Shown here in pieces: positions 1-12,417 of a stretch of 64,000 nucleotides of DNA (within the stretch, counting starts at the first letter, position 1; each line of letters begins with the position of its first letter). Source of the DNA: Bolinopsis microptera (lineage: Eukaryota; Ctenophora; Tentaculata; Lobata; Bolinopsidae); the NCBI RefSeq assembly GCF_026151205.1, contig NC_087081.1, positions 3,663,246 through 3,727,245 of the forward strand, written 5' to 3'. The notes under the pieces are model-generated. The model ran no database searches. It was not told where the DNA came from and saw nothing but the letters and a program-made list of their open reading frames with translations. A program made the position numbers and the translations under genes.

Positions 1-21
1 CAAACTCTATACATGTGGTTA

Positions 22-295
22 TACAACACTGTTACACACTGTTACACCCTGTTACAACACTGGTTACACACTGTTACACACTGTTTACACACTGATCACC
101 ACTGTTTCACCTGTTACAACACTGTTACAACACTTTTACCCACTGTTACACACTGTTACACACTGTTACAAACTGTTACACACTGTTACACACTGTTACT
201 CACTGTTACACACTGTTACACACAGTTACTCTAAACGTTACATTACAAACAATGTTAACACACTGTTACACACTGTTTACACACGATACACACAA
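22..295. repeat. 10-bp minisatellite (ACACTGTTAC)n
   Basis: Imperfect tandem array of about 27 units of ACACTGTTAC with single-base indels. It lies at the left edge of the window, so it may extend further left. The open frame through it is an effect of the repeat and is not coding. Confidence 0.9.
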
Positions 296-300
296 TTACA

Positions 301-842
301 TACTGAGGTACTGTTACAGTGTTAACAATTGCTAAAATCCCATAATGATACCTAAATGAATTCTGTTTCTTTAAACTCTGCGTTATCTTCCAAGAGGCCC
401 AGAGAGATAACCAACAAAAACAAAAAACACGTGATATCCACTTAAAGGTCAGTTACATCGGTGAAACTTCTTAATAAGGGTTACGTATTGTCCTGTTTAC
501 CATCTGCCCTCTGCGTCGTCCGAAGAGAACCAACAGTAGAGGAAGAAGGGGGAACTCCAACAAAGATAGATTGTAGAATTCTCACCCAGTCCATACCTCC
601 TACGTACGGCCTTTTACCTGAAAAATCAAAACAAATTTACTGAAATGAAAAACAGTCGGGAAGATTTATTTACTTATTAAAACAAGCGATATATCTTGTG
701 GGTGAGATAGTAAATGTAGTAATACATTAGTAGTAGTAAGGATACATTATACACTAAAATTATTATGTAGTAATGTTTACCTTACTTAAAACAGTTTTCG
801 CAAAGGGTCATACGGATTTAATTAAACTTTCTTTAAATAGAA
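301..842. other. Gene-free stretch
   Basis: AT-rich sequence. A 60-codon open frame near 461-643 has no recognisable similarity, and no flanking splice or promoter signals were seen. Confidence 0.4.
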
Positions 843-870
843 CGGATAAAGGAATTAATTCCTTTATCCG
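843..870. repeat. 28-bp perfect palindrome
   Basis: The arm CGGATAAAGGAATT is followed directly by its exact reverse complement, with no spacer. Two copies of CAATGTATTGGAT-like sequence flank a CG-rich spot just downstream (about 890-950). Function unknown. Confidence 0.9.
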
Positions 871-3800
871 CCATGTTCTGAATTCATGGGCAATGTATTG
901 GATCACTTCCAGTAGCGCGCGATCGCCCTTCCGCGGCAAATGTATTGGATAACCTTACATCACACATCTTGAGGGCCTTTGTGAAGACCGAGACCGAGAC
1001 AAAACGCGATCAAACCCTCCTGAAATCGAGATGAAATTGTTTTTAAAAACAATTATCTACAAGGGGTCTTTATATAGCTCAGTACTGTTTGCCCGATTGA
1101 GGTAATTCCAGTTTGTATGCTTACCATCATCACCTATTCCGAGACTATGTTAAAATTCAAGAATTTTGGGTTCGCATCGGTTTGGCTAGATAAACTTTTA
1201 AAATAATGTAAACAGCTACAAACCTGCTAGGGAATGCCAATGTCTTTACTGTCAAGGTATTTGGAAAAACGAAAACCACAACGAACTATACAACGAGGAA
1301 GAGCCAAAGAAATTAGACCACTACTGTCAGCCGCCATGCACGCGTGACCTGTAAATATTATGTAAATATGTAGTATATTATATAAATATTTAATATATTA
1401 TACAAATATTAATATATTATACAAAAATTTATACATTGACATTGGTGGGTCTGAATCTAAAAGAAAGTTAAGCCGACAATTTTTTGAGATGCGAAGCCTC
1501 TTCTTACTAAAACATCATTTGAAATACACAATCTCTATACTTCCCTTGTAGTCAGTTAAACTTAATGAATCTAGATTATTGTTGTATCTTCTCAATATTC
1601 TCCTATACCAGACTATCACACATCGGTATAACGGTTTAAATCATAAGCAACAAAGAAACTTAATAGTTTTACTAACCGGCAATGTCGAGGATGCCGAACG
1701 CAGAGAGTCATATCCCAGGGTTGACAGAAGGGATAAAGAACTCACCCGGGAGGTAGTATTTGATAGGTTGCATATTTCAGCTGCTTTTGCACGTGCAATT
1801 AAAAGCCAGAATTAAGTGATAATTAATTATGCAATATAACTTAAAAACTAAAAAATATGTGATAATAATTATGAAGCAGTTATAGAAGGTTTGAAAACCC
1901 ACCTTATCAAGGGAGAAATTAAGTATAAAGAATAATCTTGTGTCAACAATATTAAAATTAATTTCAGAGAAGCATTCGATTCATAAACATAATAACAAAA
2001 TTAAAATATCTTTATGAAGCTAAACAATTGGAGTATTCAAACTGTAATACACTGTTACACTTCACACTGTCAACCAACTAAGTCATATGTAACACACAGA
2101 TCGAACAAATGGGTATTGTGAAGCAGCATCCGGCCAGCATCCTACACTGCACTTTACAACAACTACTTCATGGGACACAATTTTTACTAGCATTAATTAC
2201 TAGCAATGTCGTTTCATGGGGTGTGTAACTCATAAATAAATAATAAACATAAATTCATACAAAATAAATGTTTGACTTAAATACGAAACATGCTAGTTAG
2301 AAGTAGTAATACTGGTTAAAAAAATCTCCTCGTAAGCTTTAAAGGTCGGCGAGTGCAATATGAAATTGCCACTAACTGACAGTATCAAACACGAATTTTA
2401 AAAACGCATCTCGGGTGCGCCAACATTTGTTTGTCAACAGCTATTTTCAAACACCAGCAACCAATTCTCAGAGACATGATAGTTTCAGCAAGCGATATGA
2501 AAGAGGTGGAGGGTAATTGACAGCGTATACCAAAGGCCACAAAAATAACATTCGAATGATTGAGAAGACCGTTACAAATACAAGTTATTAATGTAACGTT
2601 TGTTATGGTAAACGTGTTTGTTATGGGAACGATAGTAAATATTATCCGTCGACGTAAACAAAATAGTAATGTATTTAAACCTACATTGAACAACCGCTGA
2701 AAAACTTTTCGTATTTTATATCGTCTCGAGTTTCACTGTCCACCAACTCGATACAACGTTTTTCAGCCCCAAATTTTGATATTGTCTCAAGTAAGACTAA
2801 ATTCAAGTTTGATAATTACTGCTATACTGCATTATCTCATCGATGGTGGTGGGGCGGTCGGAGGGGTACACTGCTCATCGAAGCCGTACAAACATTTGCT
2901 ATCAACTGCTATGCTATACAATGTACAATTATAAGGAGTGCCAAAACGCGGTGAAAACGATAAAAATTGAAAGTAGGAATTTTGTGTAAACAATTTATAC
3001 GTAGGAAACATTTAAATTCAAATGTGAAAAATCCATGAAAGTACTTTGGTAATTCACTGTATTATTAAAACTGATTAGTTACGTATTTATGAAAGTATAA
3101 ACTGATAAATATGAAACAATTTACAACAAAATCCCAAGTTTGAAACAAAAAACGTACTATCATCAATCGATTTTAAGTATTTATCATTATTCAAGCAATA
3201 TTTAAAAGGTATAACAAAAATTAATTCACCTATAATCAGGGTCGTTTACATATTATAATTATATAAGGGGCCTGATGCCGCCGGCCGGGGTTTTTCCAAA
3301 TATTACCTTACTAGTGTGATTGTGACATAATACTAATAGGCAGAATATTATTGCTTAATAGCTATGTATGGAATTGGAGGACTTCGACGCGCGCGCGAAT
3401 TGTCATTCTTGTTCGTATCGAATCGAGCAACGATTGTTGCTCTGCTTCGCAGAGCACCGAACTTGATGGGTTGACATCGTCAATCCATTACTATATCAAC
3501 TCCAATATCCAATAAATTTTTGAAAAGCCCTATTGGAAGGTTTTACAAATTTTCAGAATGATTTCATTCAAGGAACCAAAAAATATATTCCGAATAATAC
3601 GTCCAAAATTTTAAACTAACTTTTGCTCCCAAAGCCACGCGCATCCCAATTTTGGCACTTATGCGAAACTCACTGATGATTCCAAAAACGTACAACAAAA
3701 TTTATATTGTAAAAAGGCTCACACTCTCCAAAAAAAATGTGAACAAAAATTTTGAAAATCCGAGCAACTTTATTTTATCGTGCACCTCCAACTGGAAAGA

Positions 3801-4380
3801 CGAAAGGTATGACATCGTCAATATTCGCTAAACCATCAAAATCATTAATTTTTTAATCACGCGCCGTTTTTTCTAATATCTAGCCAAAAGTAGATACGCG
3901 CGTCGGGCTACCATCCAAGTCAAAACAGTTCGAAATAGTTAGGCGTCGCACGATAAATAAACTTTCTCGTTAAATTTTGTACCATGTTTCTGGACTGGAA
4001 TTTCACATACCATTAGTTAACCTTTTTGGAAGTCAGGAGTTTCCCTAGTGCCTATTGATGTGCGCGGTTTTGAGCAAATTAGCTGTAAAAGTCGCGTAAT
4101 TTGCCGAAATCTCGATTTTTCGTTTATTTTGTATACTTCGTTCTGCATGAATCTCTAAAATTTTGTCAGACCTTCCATCTTAACTCCGACAATTTTTGGG
4201 GATATGGCCTTGATAAGTGTAAAAATGCAAAATAGTATAATTTAGTAACCAATGTCTACTGATTCTCAAACAAATTTTCGACATTTTACGTAGCTGACAA
4301 TTCCAATTGTTTATGGAAGTATTTAATTTTCATTGTTTAAAAATGTGTGCCGAAATAGCGCTAAAAAAAACCATCTAGTC
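871..4380. other. AT-rich intergenic DNA, nothing coding seen
   Basis: Contains an AT-rich stretch of TAATATATTATA type around 1365-1430 and a small hairpin at 3438-3456 (stem TGCTCTGC, loop TTC). Frames at 1579-1815 and 2385-2693 show no domain or splice context and were not called. Confidence 0.4.
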
Positions 4381-4394
4381 GGCACGCCGGCTTA

Positions 4395-4705
4395 CATGAT
4401 CCCACATACCTAACTCGACCCTAAGCCCTAACCCAGAAATCCCGAAGCTATCGATATTCTTAACCACAACCCTAACCCTAACCCGAGCCCTAAATAATCG
4501 AATTCACGTTTTACTAGCCTGTCACGTGACCAAAACGGATTTTTGCCCATAACTCTCCAGGGAAGCATTTTAACCCTACGTCATGGGGGGTGATTCGGAA
4601 TCAGCGTCCAAAAATACACCGATGAAGATAACTTTCATGCCTAAAGGGACTTTTCACAAGAATTTTCTTCAAATTTGGGCGAGCGATTTAGTAGGAGCGC
4701 ATATT
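4395..4705 (+). mobile_element. Dispersed CCCTAA/E-box repeat, copy 1
   Basis: This stretch aligns closely by eye with 62285-62590: CCCTAA-type runs, then GCCTGTCACGTGACCAAAACGG, then GGTGATTCGGAATCAGCGTC, ending GGGCGAGCGATTTAGTAGG. The 62-kb copy has inverted ends and an 8-bp target duplication, so this family is probably a non-autonomous DNA transposon. The left end is unclear here. Confidence 0.7.
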
Positions 4706-5143
4706 ATACGTTACTAAATTGCAAGTTATTCTGCTTGCCAAAAATGGGAACACGATGTAGTCGTATTTATATTATACTTTTCATTTTCACATAGCCACGA
4801 GTCTACAGTTTACTGCTCGCTATTGCTAATGCTTGAAGCTATAAGCGTTACTGTGCCGCGCCGCGCATCCAATTACGCTTCTCGCTAGATCTGCGAGATG
4901 CACTTATGTGCCTCGCCGAGCTGCGATGAATCGACATCATCAATTAAGGCTCAGGTTAGATAACTTTGATAGCTTTAGAGTGAGGGTTTGGATTCACATA
5001 TGACATGATAGCCATGTGTCTACGCGTACTGCGTGGACTGTCGCAAAACGACATCCTTCATTAATTATGCGCCGCGATATCTAGCGCAAGCTGTCACCAC
5101 GATATCAAGCGCTAGATAGCGCTATCTACTTCTACTTCTAGCA

Positions 5144-5235
5144 CTATCTAGCGTAAACTGTCACAAACCGACATTCTCCGCTAGATAGCGCTATCTAGCG
5201 GAGAATGTCGGTTTGTGACAGTTTACGCTAGATAG
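5144..5235. repeat. 92-bp perfect palindrome
   Basis: Arms of 46 bp meet at 5189/5190 with no spacer. I checked the pairing base by base from the centre (AGCGCT) outward to 5144/5235. One mismatch follows, after which pairing continues for four more bases. Confidence 0.93.
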
Positions 5236-5399
5236 CGCTATCTAGCACTAGCTGTCGCCGCGATATCTAGCGCTAGAAAGCGTTATCTAGCGTAAACTGT
5301 CACAAACCGAAATTCTCCGCTAGATAGCGCTAAATAGCGCTGCGTCAGATGTCGTTGCGACATATAGCGTTAGATAGCGCTAGACACCGATAGATGTCG

Positions 5400-6885
<1,486 letters not shown>

Positions 6886-7440
6886 TATAAGCGATTTTTT
6901 GTGCAACCACGTTTAGAACCATGTTGATAGGAAAAACGGTAAAAAGCGGTGGAAAAGATTGAAAAAGCGGTAAAAAGCGGTAAAATAAAAAGCGACAATA
7001 AGCGACAAGGAGCGACAATTGGCAATAAAAATCGCTTATAAGTGGTTTTCAAAAAAGCGCTCTGTAGTCGCTCAGTAGGCGCTTTCAAAAAGGCTAAATT
7101 GCAGTCAACGTATAATCGCTTATTTATCGCTTATAAACGGCGCTTATAAGCGCTTTTCTGAGCGGGCCGCTTTTCCAGCGCTTATAATCGCTTTATTCTT
7201 GGAAAAATCGCTTTCGAAGCGATTTAATCGATTAGAAACGACCAAAAAGCGATTACAAGCGCTAAAAAATAAGGTAATCGCTTTTAAAAATATTTACAGC
7301 AATTATAATCGGTTATGAGCGCTTTTATTTGAATCAATTATAATCGCTATAAAAGCGATTATAAACAGCCTAAACCGAATATAATCGCTAAATAAGCGCT
7401 CAGTAGGCGACAATGAGCGCTCATAGTAAAATTTTATTTA

Positions 7441-7780
7441 TGGAAACTTGTCATTTGTACGGAGTTAAATCAAAATAGAACAGGCAGGGTTTTTGTTAAT
7501 GTAAAAAAAAAATGTAATTTAATAAGTTCTATTAGGTTGTATTGACCGAATTTTTTTTTTTTAGGAAAATATTTTCAAAATTTACATACAATATAACATG
7601 TGGCGCAAAATAAAATCAAAATATAACTGATTGCGATCTCTAAAGGACAGATGTATGTAAATTTCAAAGGGAAACCAGAACGCAGTAAAATTGTAGTCGA
7701 AACCACACCGCACAAGCCTAGTCCCTGGAAAATGAAAATCAATCAAATAATATGTTGATAAAAAATCATATCCCATCAGT
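7441..7780. other. Gene-free AT-rich stretch
   Basis: Contains A10 and T14 homopolymers; no recognisable feature. Confidence 0.4.
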
Positions 7781-7782
7781 CC

Positions 7783-8020
7783 TTCTCGGAGCTTACGATC
7801 TTATTGTTCCTTATAACATGAACTCGCTGAGCTAGGCTCCAATTCCCGTTTCTGCTTAACTTCAAGAACTAACTTCCTGAAGGCAGCTCTCTGCTCGGCT
7901 GATCGGTCGGGGCTGATGTACACTGAGTCATACCCCTCCACTTCTCTTAGTTTTCTCGCTTTGCTCGCAACACTCGCCGCACATGATCTGAGCCGCTGAG
8001 AGTGAACTTGATAGGTTTAA
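7783..8020 (-). pseudogene. LINE ORF1 relic (C-terminal fragment)
   Basis: On the minus strand, reading from about 8020 down, the translation contains KPIKFTLSGSDHVRRVL, then GYDSVYISPDRSAEQRAAFR and, after a shift of frame, KIVSSEKD and a stop. These line up in order with RPVKFTLSSSDQARTIL, FTSVYITPDRSAADRIAYK and RVISSEKEP of the intact ORF1 at 48974-49924. It is a diverged, frameshifted copy of the same protein family. The N-terminal coiled-coil part is not recognisable. Confidence 0.75.
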
Positions 8021-8580
8021 CGAATATGAATACAGAATACTGAAATGACTGAATATTCTCGGTCGAATGAATCACCGAATATTCCGTCAAAATGCATATC
8101 GAAAACTCATACTGAACTTTCAAGCTAAATAATATTTTATTATTGCACAGCTTGGGGCACAAATTAAATTGAAATTACACTTCCGGGAGAATAGTTCAAG
8201 TTGGGGCATAGTTGAGACAAAAAATGACCTGAAGCACAGCTTAGGGAAACTTAACTGTTTTGGGGTACAGTTGGGGAAAAAAATTATTTCAATCTTAAAT
8301 GTGCAACAGTAAACAATCTTTTGAAGTAATTGTAACTTAATGAAAACAATGTATACACAATTATATTAAAATTAGTTAAAATAAACCTAATTCCTGAGAC
8401 AATGTCGAAAACCAATACATTTAACAATTTATACCTTATCGGTTGTGAAGTCAATCCCGGGATTCGGGAATCCCGAGCAAACTAAATTACTAAAGTTATA
8501 AGTATAACACCATGCCCCATGGGCATGATCACTATGACTTTGATTCTAGAGTTCAGAAAAAGAGTAAAACACTAAAATTT

Positions 8581-8706
8581 GGATAATGATTAATCACTCT
8601 ACACTCGACTGTCACGTGACTTTTTCAACCCGTTCTCTAGCTGGTCATGAACGACTATTCGAAACCCTAACCCTCTAATCTGATCCCAACCCTAACCCTA
8701 ACCTTA
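8581..8706 (+). repeat. Dispersed E-box/CCCTAA repeat
   Basis: Nearly matches 61921-62045: GATTAATCACTCTACACTCG, then ACTGTCACGTGACTTTTT, then CTCTAATCTGATCC and CCCTAA runs. Contains the palindromic E-box core GTCACGTGAC. Confidence 0.85.
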
Positions 8707-8745
8707 CCTGGGGACCCCAGGCTATTATGTTCATTAACATAAATT

Positions 8746-8773
8746 ATTCCACCGAATAAATATTCGGCGGAAT
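8746..8773. repeat. Hairpin, 13-bp stem with one mismatch
   Basis: ATTCCACCGAATA, spacer AA, TATTCGGCGGAAT. One mismatched pair. Confidence 0.8.
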
Positions 8774-8784
8774 GACAAGCTGAG

Positions 8785-9195
8785 CGCAGCCCAGTAACCC
8801 TAACCCATTCCTTAACAAAAGCATATGCTGAAATTCTAACCCTAACGAGAAATTAGGCTAACTTTTAATTAAATTTTAACCCTATGAGTATTGCTGAAAG
8901 CACAGTGCAAGGCCTACACGGACCGCCTCTAACTAGCCAATCCCTGTTTACATGCCGTGTAGCAGGGGACTAGAAAGAGCTAAACTAGTAAGCGGGGCAT
9001 AGCCAATACACTGTACTCCCATCATTGAGTATATTACCAACCAAAACTATTTCATTGCACGGGGGGTGATTCGAAATCAGCGCGTCTGAAAATACATCGA
9101 TTGAAGATGATCTCAAAGTCAACTGTCGGGGGCCCTTTTTTGAACAATCTCGAAGATCGATTGTAGAGTGATTTAGCACGCTCGCTAAAATTTCA
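8785..9195 (+). mobile_element. Dispersed CCCTAA-containing repeat, plus copy
   Basis: The reverse complement of this element occupies about 62655-63090. Shared words in order: ACAAAAGCATA-GCTGAAA, CCCTAACGA-AAATTAG, GGTGATTCGAAATCAGCG, ACTGTCGGGGGCC and TAGAGTGATTTAGCACGCTC. No protein is encoded. Confidence 0.75.
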
Positions 9196-9199
9196 CAAA

Positions 9200-10300
9200 T
9201 TTTTGGAAATGTTTGGGCGGTCATGAGCGTGAATAATAATTATTATGTCCGTGAAAAACTTGGTGATCGGTAAAAAACTTGTCCGTGACAATTCTGTTCG
9301 ATAAGATAGTTATATTTATACATTAAGCCATCTTATTCTTCTTTCTTACATCTATAATGCTTTCTTTTAGGTTTGAGAACTGTTCGACTGCAGCATGCTT
9401 GTTATGTAGTTGTCATACGTTGTATATATGACCCGCTGCGTGTCTCCCCCTGTATCTTAAACGACCGTGGGGTCACAGCGTGATACAACAACATGCAAAT
9501 TGAAATTCCTCAGCTCCCTTATTTTCCTGTTGCAAATTGTAGAAGCTATAAGAGAAACGCAATGCCGCCACCTTGGCCTTGGACGCCTCCGCTACAACTC
9601 GTTTGCGGGAAAAGAAGGACACAAAAAGACACCCCTCGTCTAAAAGTAAAGCCGAGGAGAGAGAGAGAGAGATGATTCATCATTAACTCGACCCATAACG
9701 CGGTACTGCTCTTGTACATTGTATTTGTACATTAATGTACATTGTACTACTACTAATTGTACAATGCCGAGGATCACGAGATGGTTCTCATAATTGAGCG
9801 CGAGGAAGGAGCTGCTGCAGCGTATCTGCGTGGAGCCACCTGTCGCAATAGGCATTGCGACAGGTGTGGATCATGGAACGCCTGCAGAGACGGTGTGAGG
9901 GGGTGGTGTTCCAACTGCAACTGTGCTTAGATAGATTACCAAGTTATTTAAATTATGTAAACAAGGAGGAAGATCTTTAATATCTTTAGTACTAAAACTT
10001 TTCCTGTTTTATTAATTAACAAATTAAAAGTGACTGGTTTGTGAGCCTGTTTTTGTTTTACATTTTTGTTCCAGTCTTCAAGTTCAAATAATTATTCGGA
10101 CATTTGTACCCATTATTCATCTTTTATAGTTTTATTCATTCCTTAAGATTCAAATTTTGAAGATTCTCAAGATTCATTTTGTTCATATATACTCGTTTTA
10201 ATTTGTAACCAATGAAATTAAAAGTTCAAACAAGGTTTTTAGAATAAAGATAACCAAGAGGATAATTGAACTGAAAATATATATTCCAGAAAAGTTTAAA
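9200..10300. other. Gene-free stretch
   Basis: Short open frames at 9493-9675 and 9640-9855 have no recognised similarity. A GAGAGAGAGA run lies at 9656-9671. A palindrome-like GGTGTGGAT/CCACCTGTCGC patch lies near 9835-9870. Confidence 0.35.
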
Positions 10301-10303
10301 TTC

Positions 10304-10452
10304 ATGAAATGAGATGAAATGAGATGAAATGAGATGAAATGAGATGAAATGAGATGAAATGCAATGAAATGAGATGAAATGAAATGAGATGAGATGAAAT
10401 GAAATGAAATGAAATGAAATGAAACGACATGAAATGAAATGAAATGAAATGA
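10304..10452. repeat. Pentamer/decamer array (GAAAT/GAGATGAAAT)n
   Basis: Tandem array of GAAAT with GAGAT variants. It is bracketed by direct copies of about 45 bp (10268-10310 and 10495-10540, core ATATATTCCAGAAAA), so the expansion lies between repeats of the same flank. Confidence 0.9.
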
Positions 10453-10769
10453 GGTATTTATATTCCGCTCATATGATTAACCAACAACACAAGGAACTGA
10501 AAACATATATTCCAGAAAATTTTAAATTCATGAAATTCATTCCTCAACACCAGGAAGGTGGTTAACCATGTCAGAGCGGCTAATTGTGAGTGATGTGAGC
10601 AAATGAGTAAATGTGAACTAAAATATTAGTCTACTCTTTAGACATAGACAAAATTATTGTAAACCACATTAAACTAAGTAGAGGCAGAAACCATACAATA
10701 CATGTAGGTATAATAAAGGTTATTTCAGTGACATAATCAACCAAAAAGAAACAGATCCTAGAAAGGTAG

Positions 10770-11135
10770 AGATCAAGGCATAAAATGGAGTGCGATAAAA
10801 AATAAAAGCCAATATGTCTTGCAAACTGCAACGTGAAGACAAAAGGAGCAGTAAAAGACATCAAAACTGATTATACAAATGCTTAAATGGTTCTTTAACA
10901 TTCGCTTGAAACAGTTAGTATCAGTAATACATCTCAACATCAGTGGAAGAGAGTTCCATGCAACCGGTGCATGGCTTGAGAAACGTCTGTCATCAACTTT
11001 GGACTTTTCATTTGTTGGTATCTTGAGCATGAGATGGTCACCCGGTCTCTTCGACCTGGTCACGGTGTTTGAAAGTTCTGTATCCTCTACATCCACATCC
11101 AGTAATACTTTGAGGTAACCCGGTGCAGTACCGTG
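10770..11135 (-). pseudogene. Non-LTR retrotransposon RT C-terminal fragment
   Basis: The minus-strand frame at 10773-11096 reads KSKVDDRRFSSHAPVAWNSL, then P, then a segment ending CFKRMLKNHLS. The pattern R-FS-AP-WNSLP followed by a short spacer and FK-LK-L is the usual extreme C-terminus of CR1/L2/Jockey-type reverse transcriptases. No RT catalytic core is found next to it, so this is a 5'-truncated remnant, and the frame beyond the conserved part is spurious. Confidence 0.65.
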
Positions 11136-11645
11136 AACTGATTTAGAATATAAGTTATAAAATACTTAAATGTCGGTTCAGAATGTCCATTTGAAACTCA
11201 ACAATCGCGATCGGATGAGAAATCAATATGATTCTAGATACGTACAAAAATCGTGTCTATTTCTCCTAGATAACATTAATAACTATCATTACAGCAAAAA
11301 AATTGAACCCTTCTACCATGACAAGCAAATGTCATTTTGGATAATAAACATTTGATAATAAGCTTAGAAACAGGTGGGAGGATGGGCCATCCATGGGTCG
11401 TTAAAAAACTAACCATCTTCTTAAACTTCAGAGTTTATTCATGCTCTTGTTGAAAGTACTTTAGTGTACTTGCTTGTACTAATAGTAATACTTACTTGGG
11501 CTATAGCTATATAGTATATACTATATATATACTAGCTCCACGGGCCTCCTTTTTATTTTGCGACATTATGGCTCACCCTCCCACCAGAATCAAAGTTTAT
11601 TTATCCAAGCATTGAAATTTAACTGGTACAAAAATCTGTTTTGTT
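11136..11645. other. Gene-free AT-rich stretch
   Basis: Contains a TATA-rich patch at 11500-11530; no gene seen. Confidence 0.35.
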
Positions 11646-11649
11646 TAAG

Positions 11650-11863
11650 GGGCCATCTACTTAGGACGTCCGCCAAAATCGCAAATTTTCAGACCACCCC
11701 CTCCCCCTGTCCGAATGTTTTCGAATTTTCAAAACCACACGAATTTTTAATTCGTTAATTCTGCCAAACTTTCCGGATTGTCAGAAACCACCTCCACCCT
11801 CCCCCTGTCCGGATTTCCAAAACTACCCCTCTATATTTGCCGGACGTCCTAAGTAGATGGCCC
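11650..11863. mobile_element. MITE with 23-bp perfect inverted ends
   Basis: Begins GGGCCATCTACTTAGGACGT and ends with the exact reverse complement over 23 bp (11650-11672 against 11841-11863). The interior is non-coding with two CCTCCCCCTGTCCG copies. The target duplication is uncertain (TAA on both sides, offset by a G on the left). Superfamily not determined. Confidence 0.85.
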
Positions 11864-11869
11864 TAACTC

Positions 11870-12417
11870 TAATCAATATATTCAGTGAATAAAAATTCAA
11901 AACAACCACTAAGTTTAAATAAAAGTCGATATGCATTATGCACAGGCAATAAACACTTTTGTCTACCGGGTGAAACCAGCTTTGCGTATTTCGTCTGAAA
12001 TTTATTTTGTCGATATTTTGTATATTTCTCATTATTCTTTTAGCTGAGTTATAAATTAACACTCGTTACAACCGATATTGTCCAATTGGAGGCCTTCATA
12101 ATGCAGTCAAAATGATTATAACTTTTATTTCTATACCATTTCTTTTATTTCTATACATTTCTGTACTATGAAGGCATACATCCGAGGCAAGAAACCGTGC
12201 TTATGATTATGTGAGATTGCCTGTGTTTATGTAAAAATACACAGCTGAAATACAAAACCTTTATATCAGAAAACTGTAAAAATGTAATGTATAATCACTG
12301 TCATCAAAATCAAAATCAAACCCAAAAAATTGAACATTTCAAACTTACTCAAGCAACTAAGTAAATAAAATAAGTATTCAAAACCTACCAAACAACTACA
12401 ACAGTCTCCTTATGTTT
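11870..12417. other. 3' flank of the minus-strand Ly6-like gene
   Basis: No gene. Two AATAAA words on the minus strand (plus-strand TTTATT at 12124-12129 and 12144-12149) lie about 270-295 bp past the stop codon and could serve as polyadenylation signals. Confidence 0.4.

Noticed and set aside
1579-1815. 78-codon plus frame
   Set aside because: No domain, no signal peptide, no flanking splice sites; length expected by chance in a window this size.
4395-4500. True telomere
   Set aside because: CCCTAA runs are short, degenerate and embedded in a dispersed element found several times.
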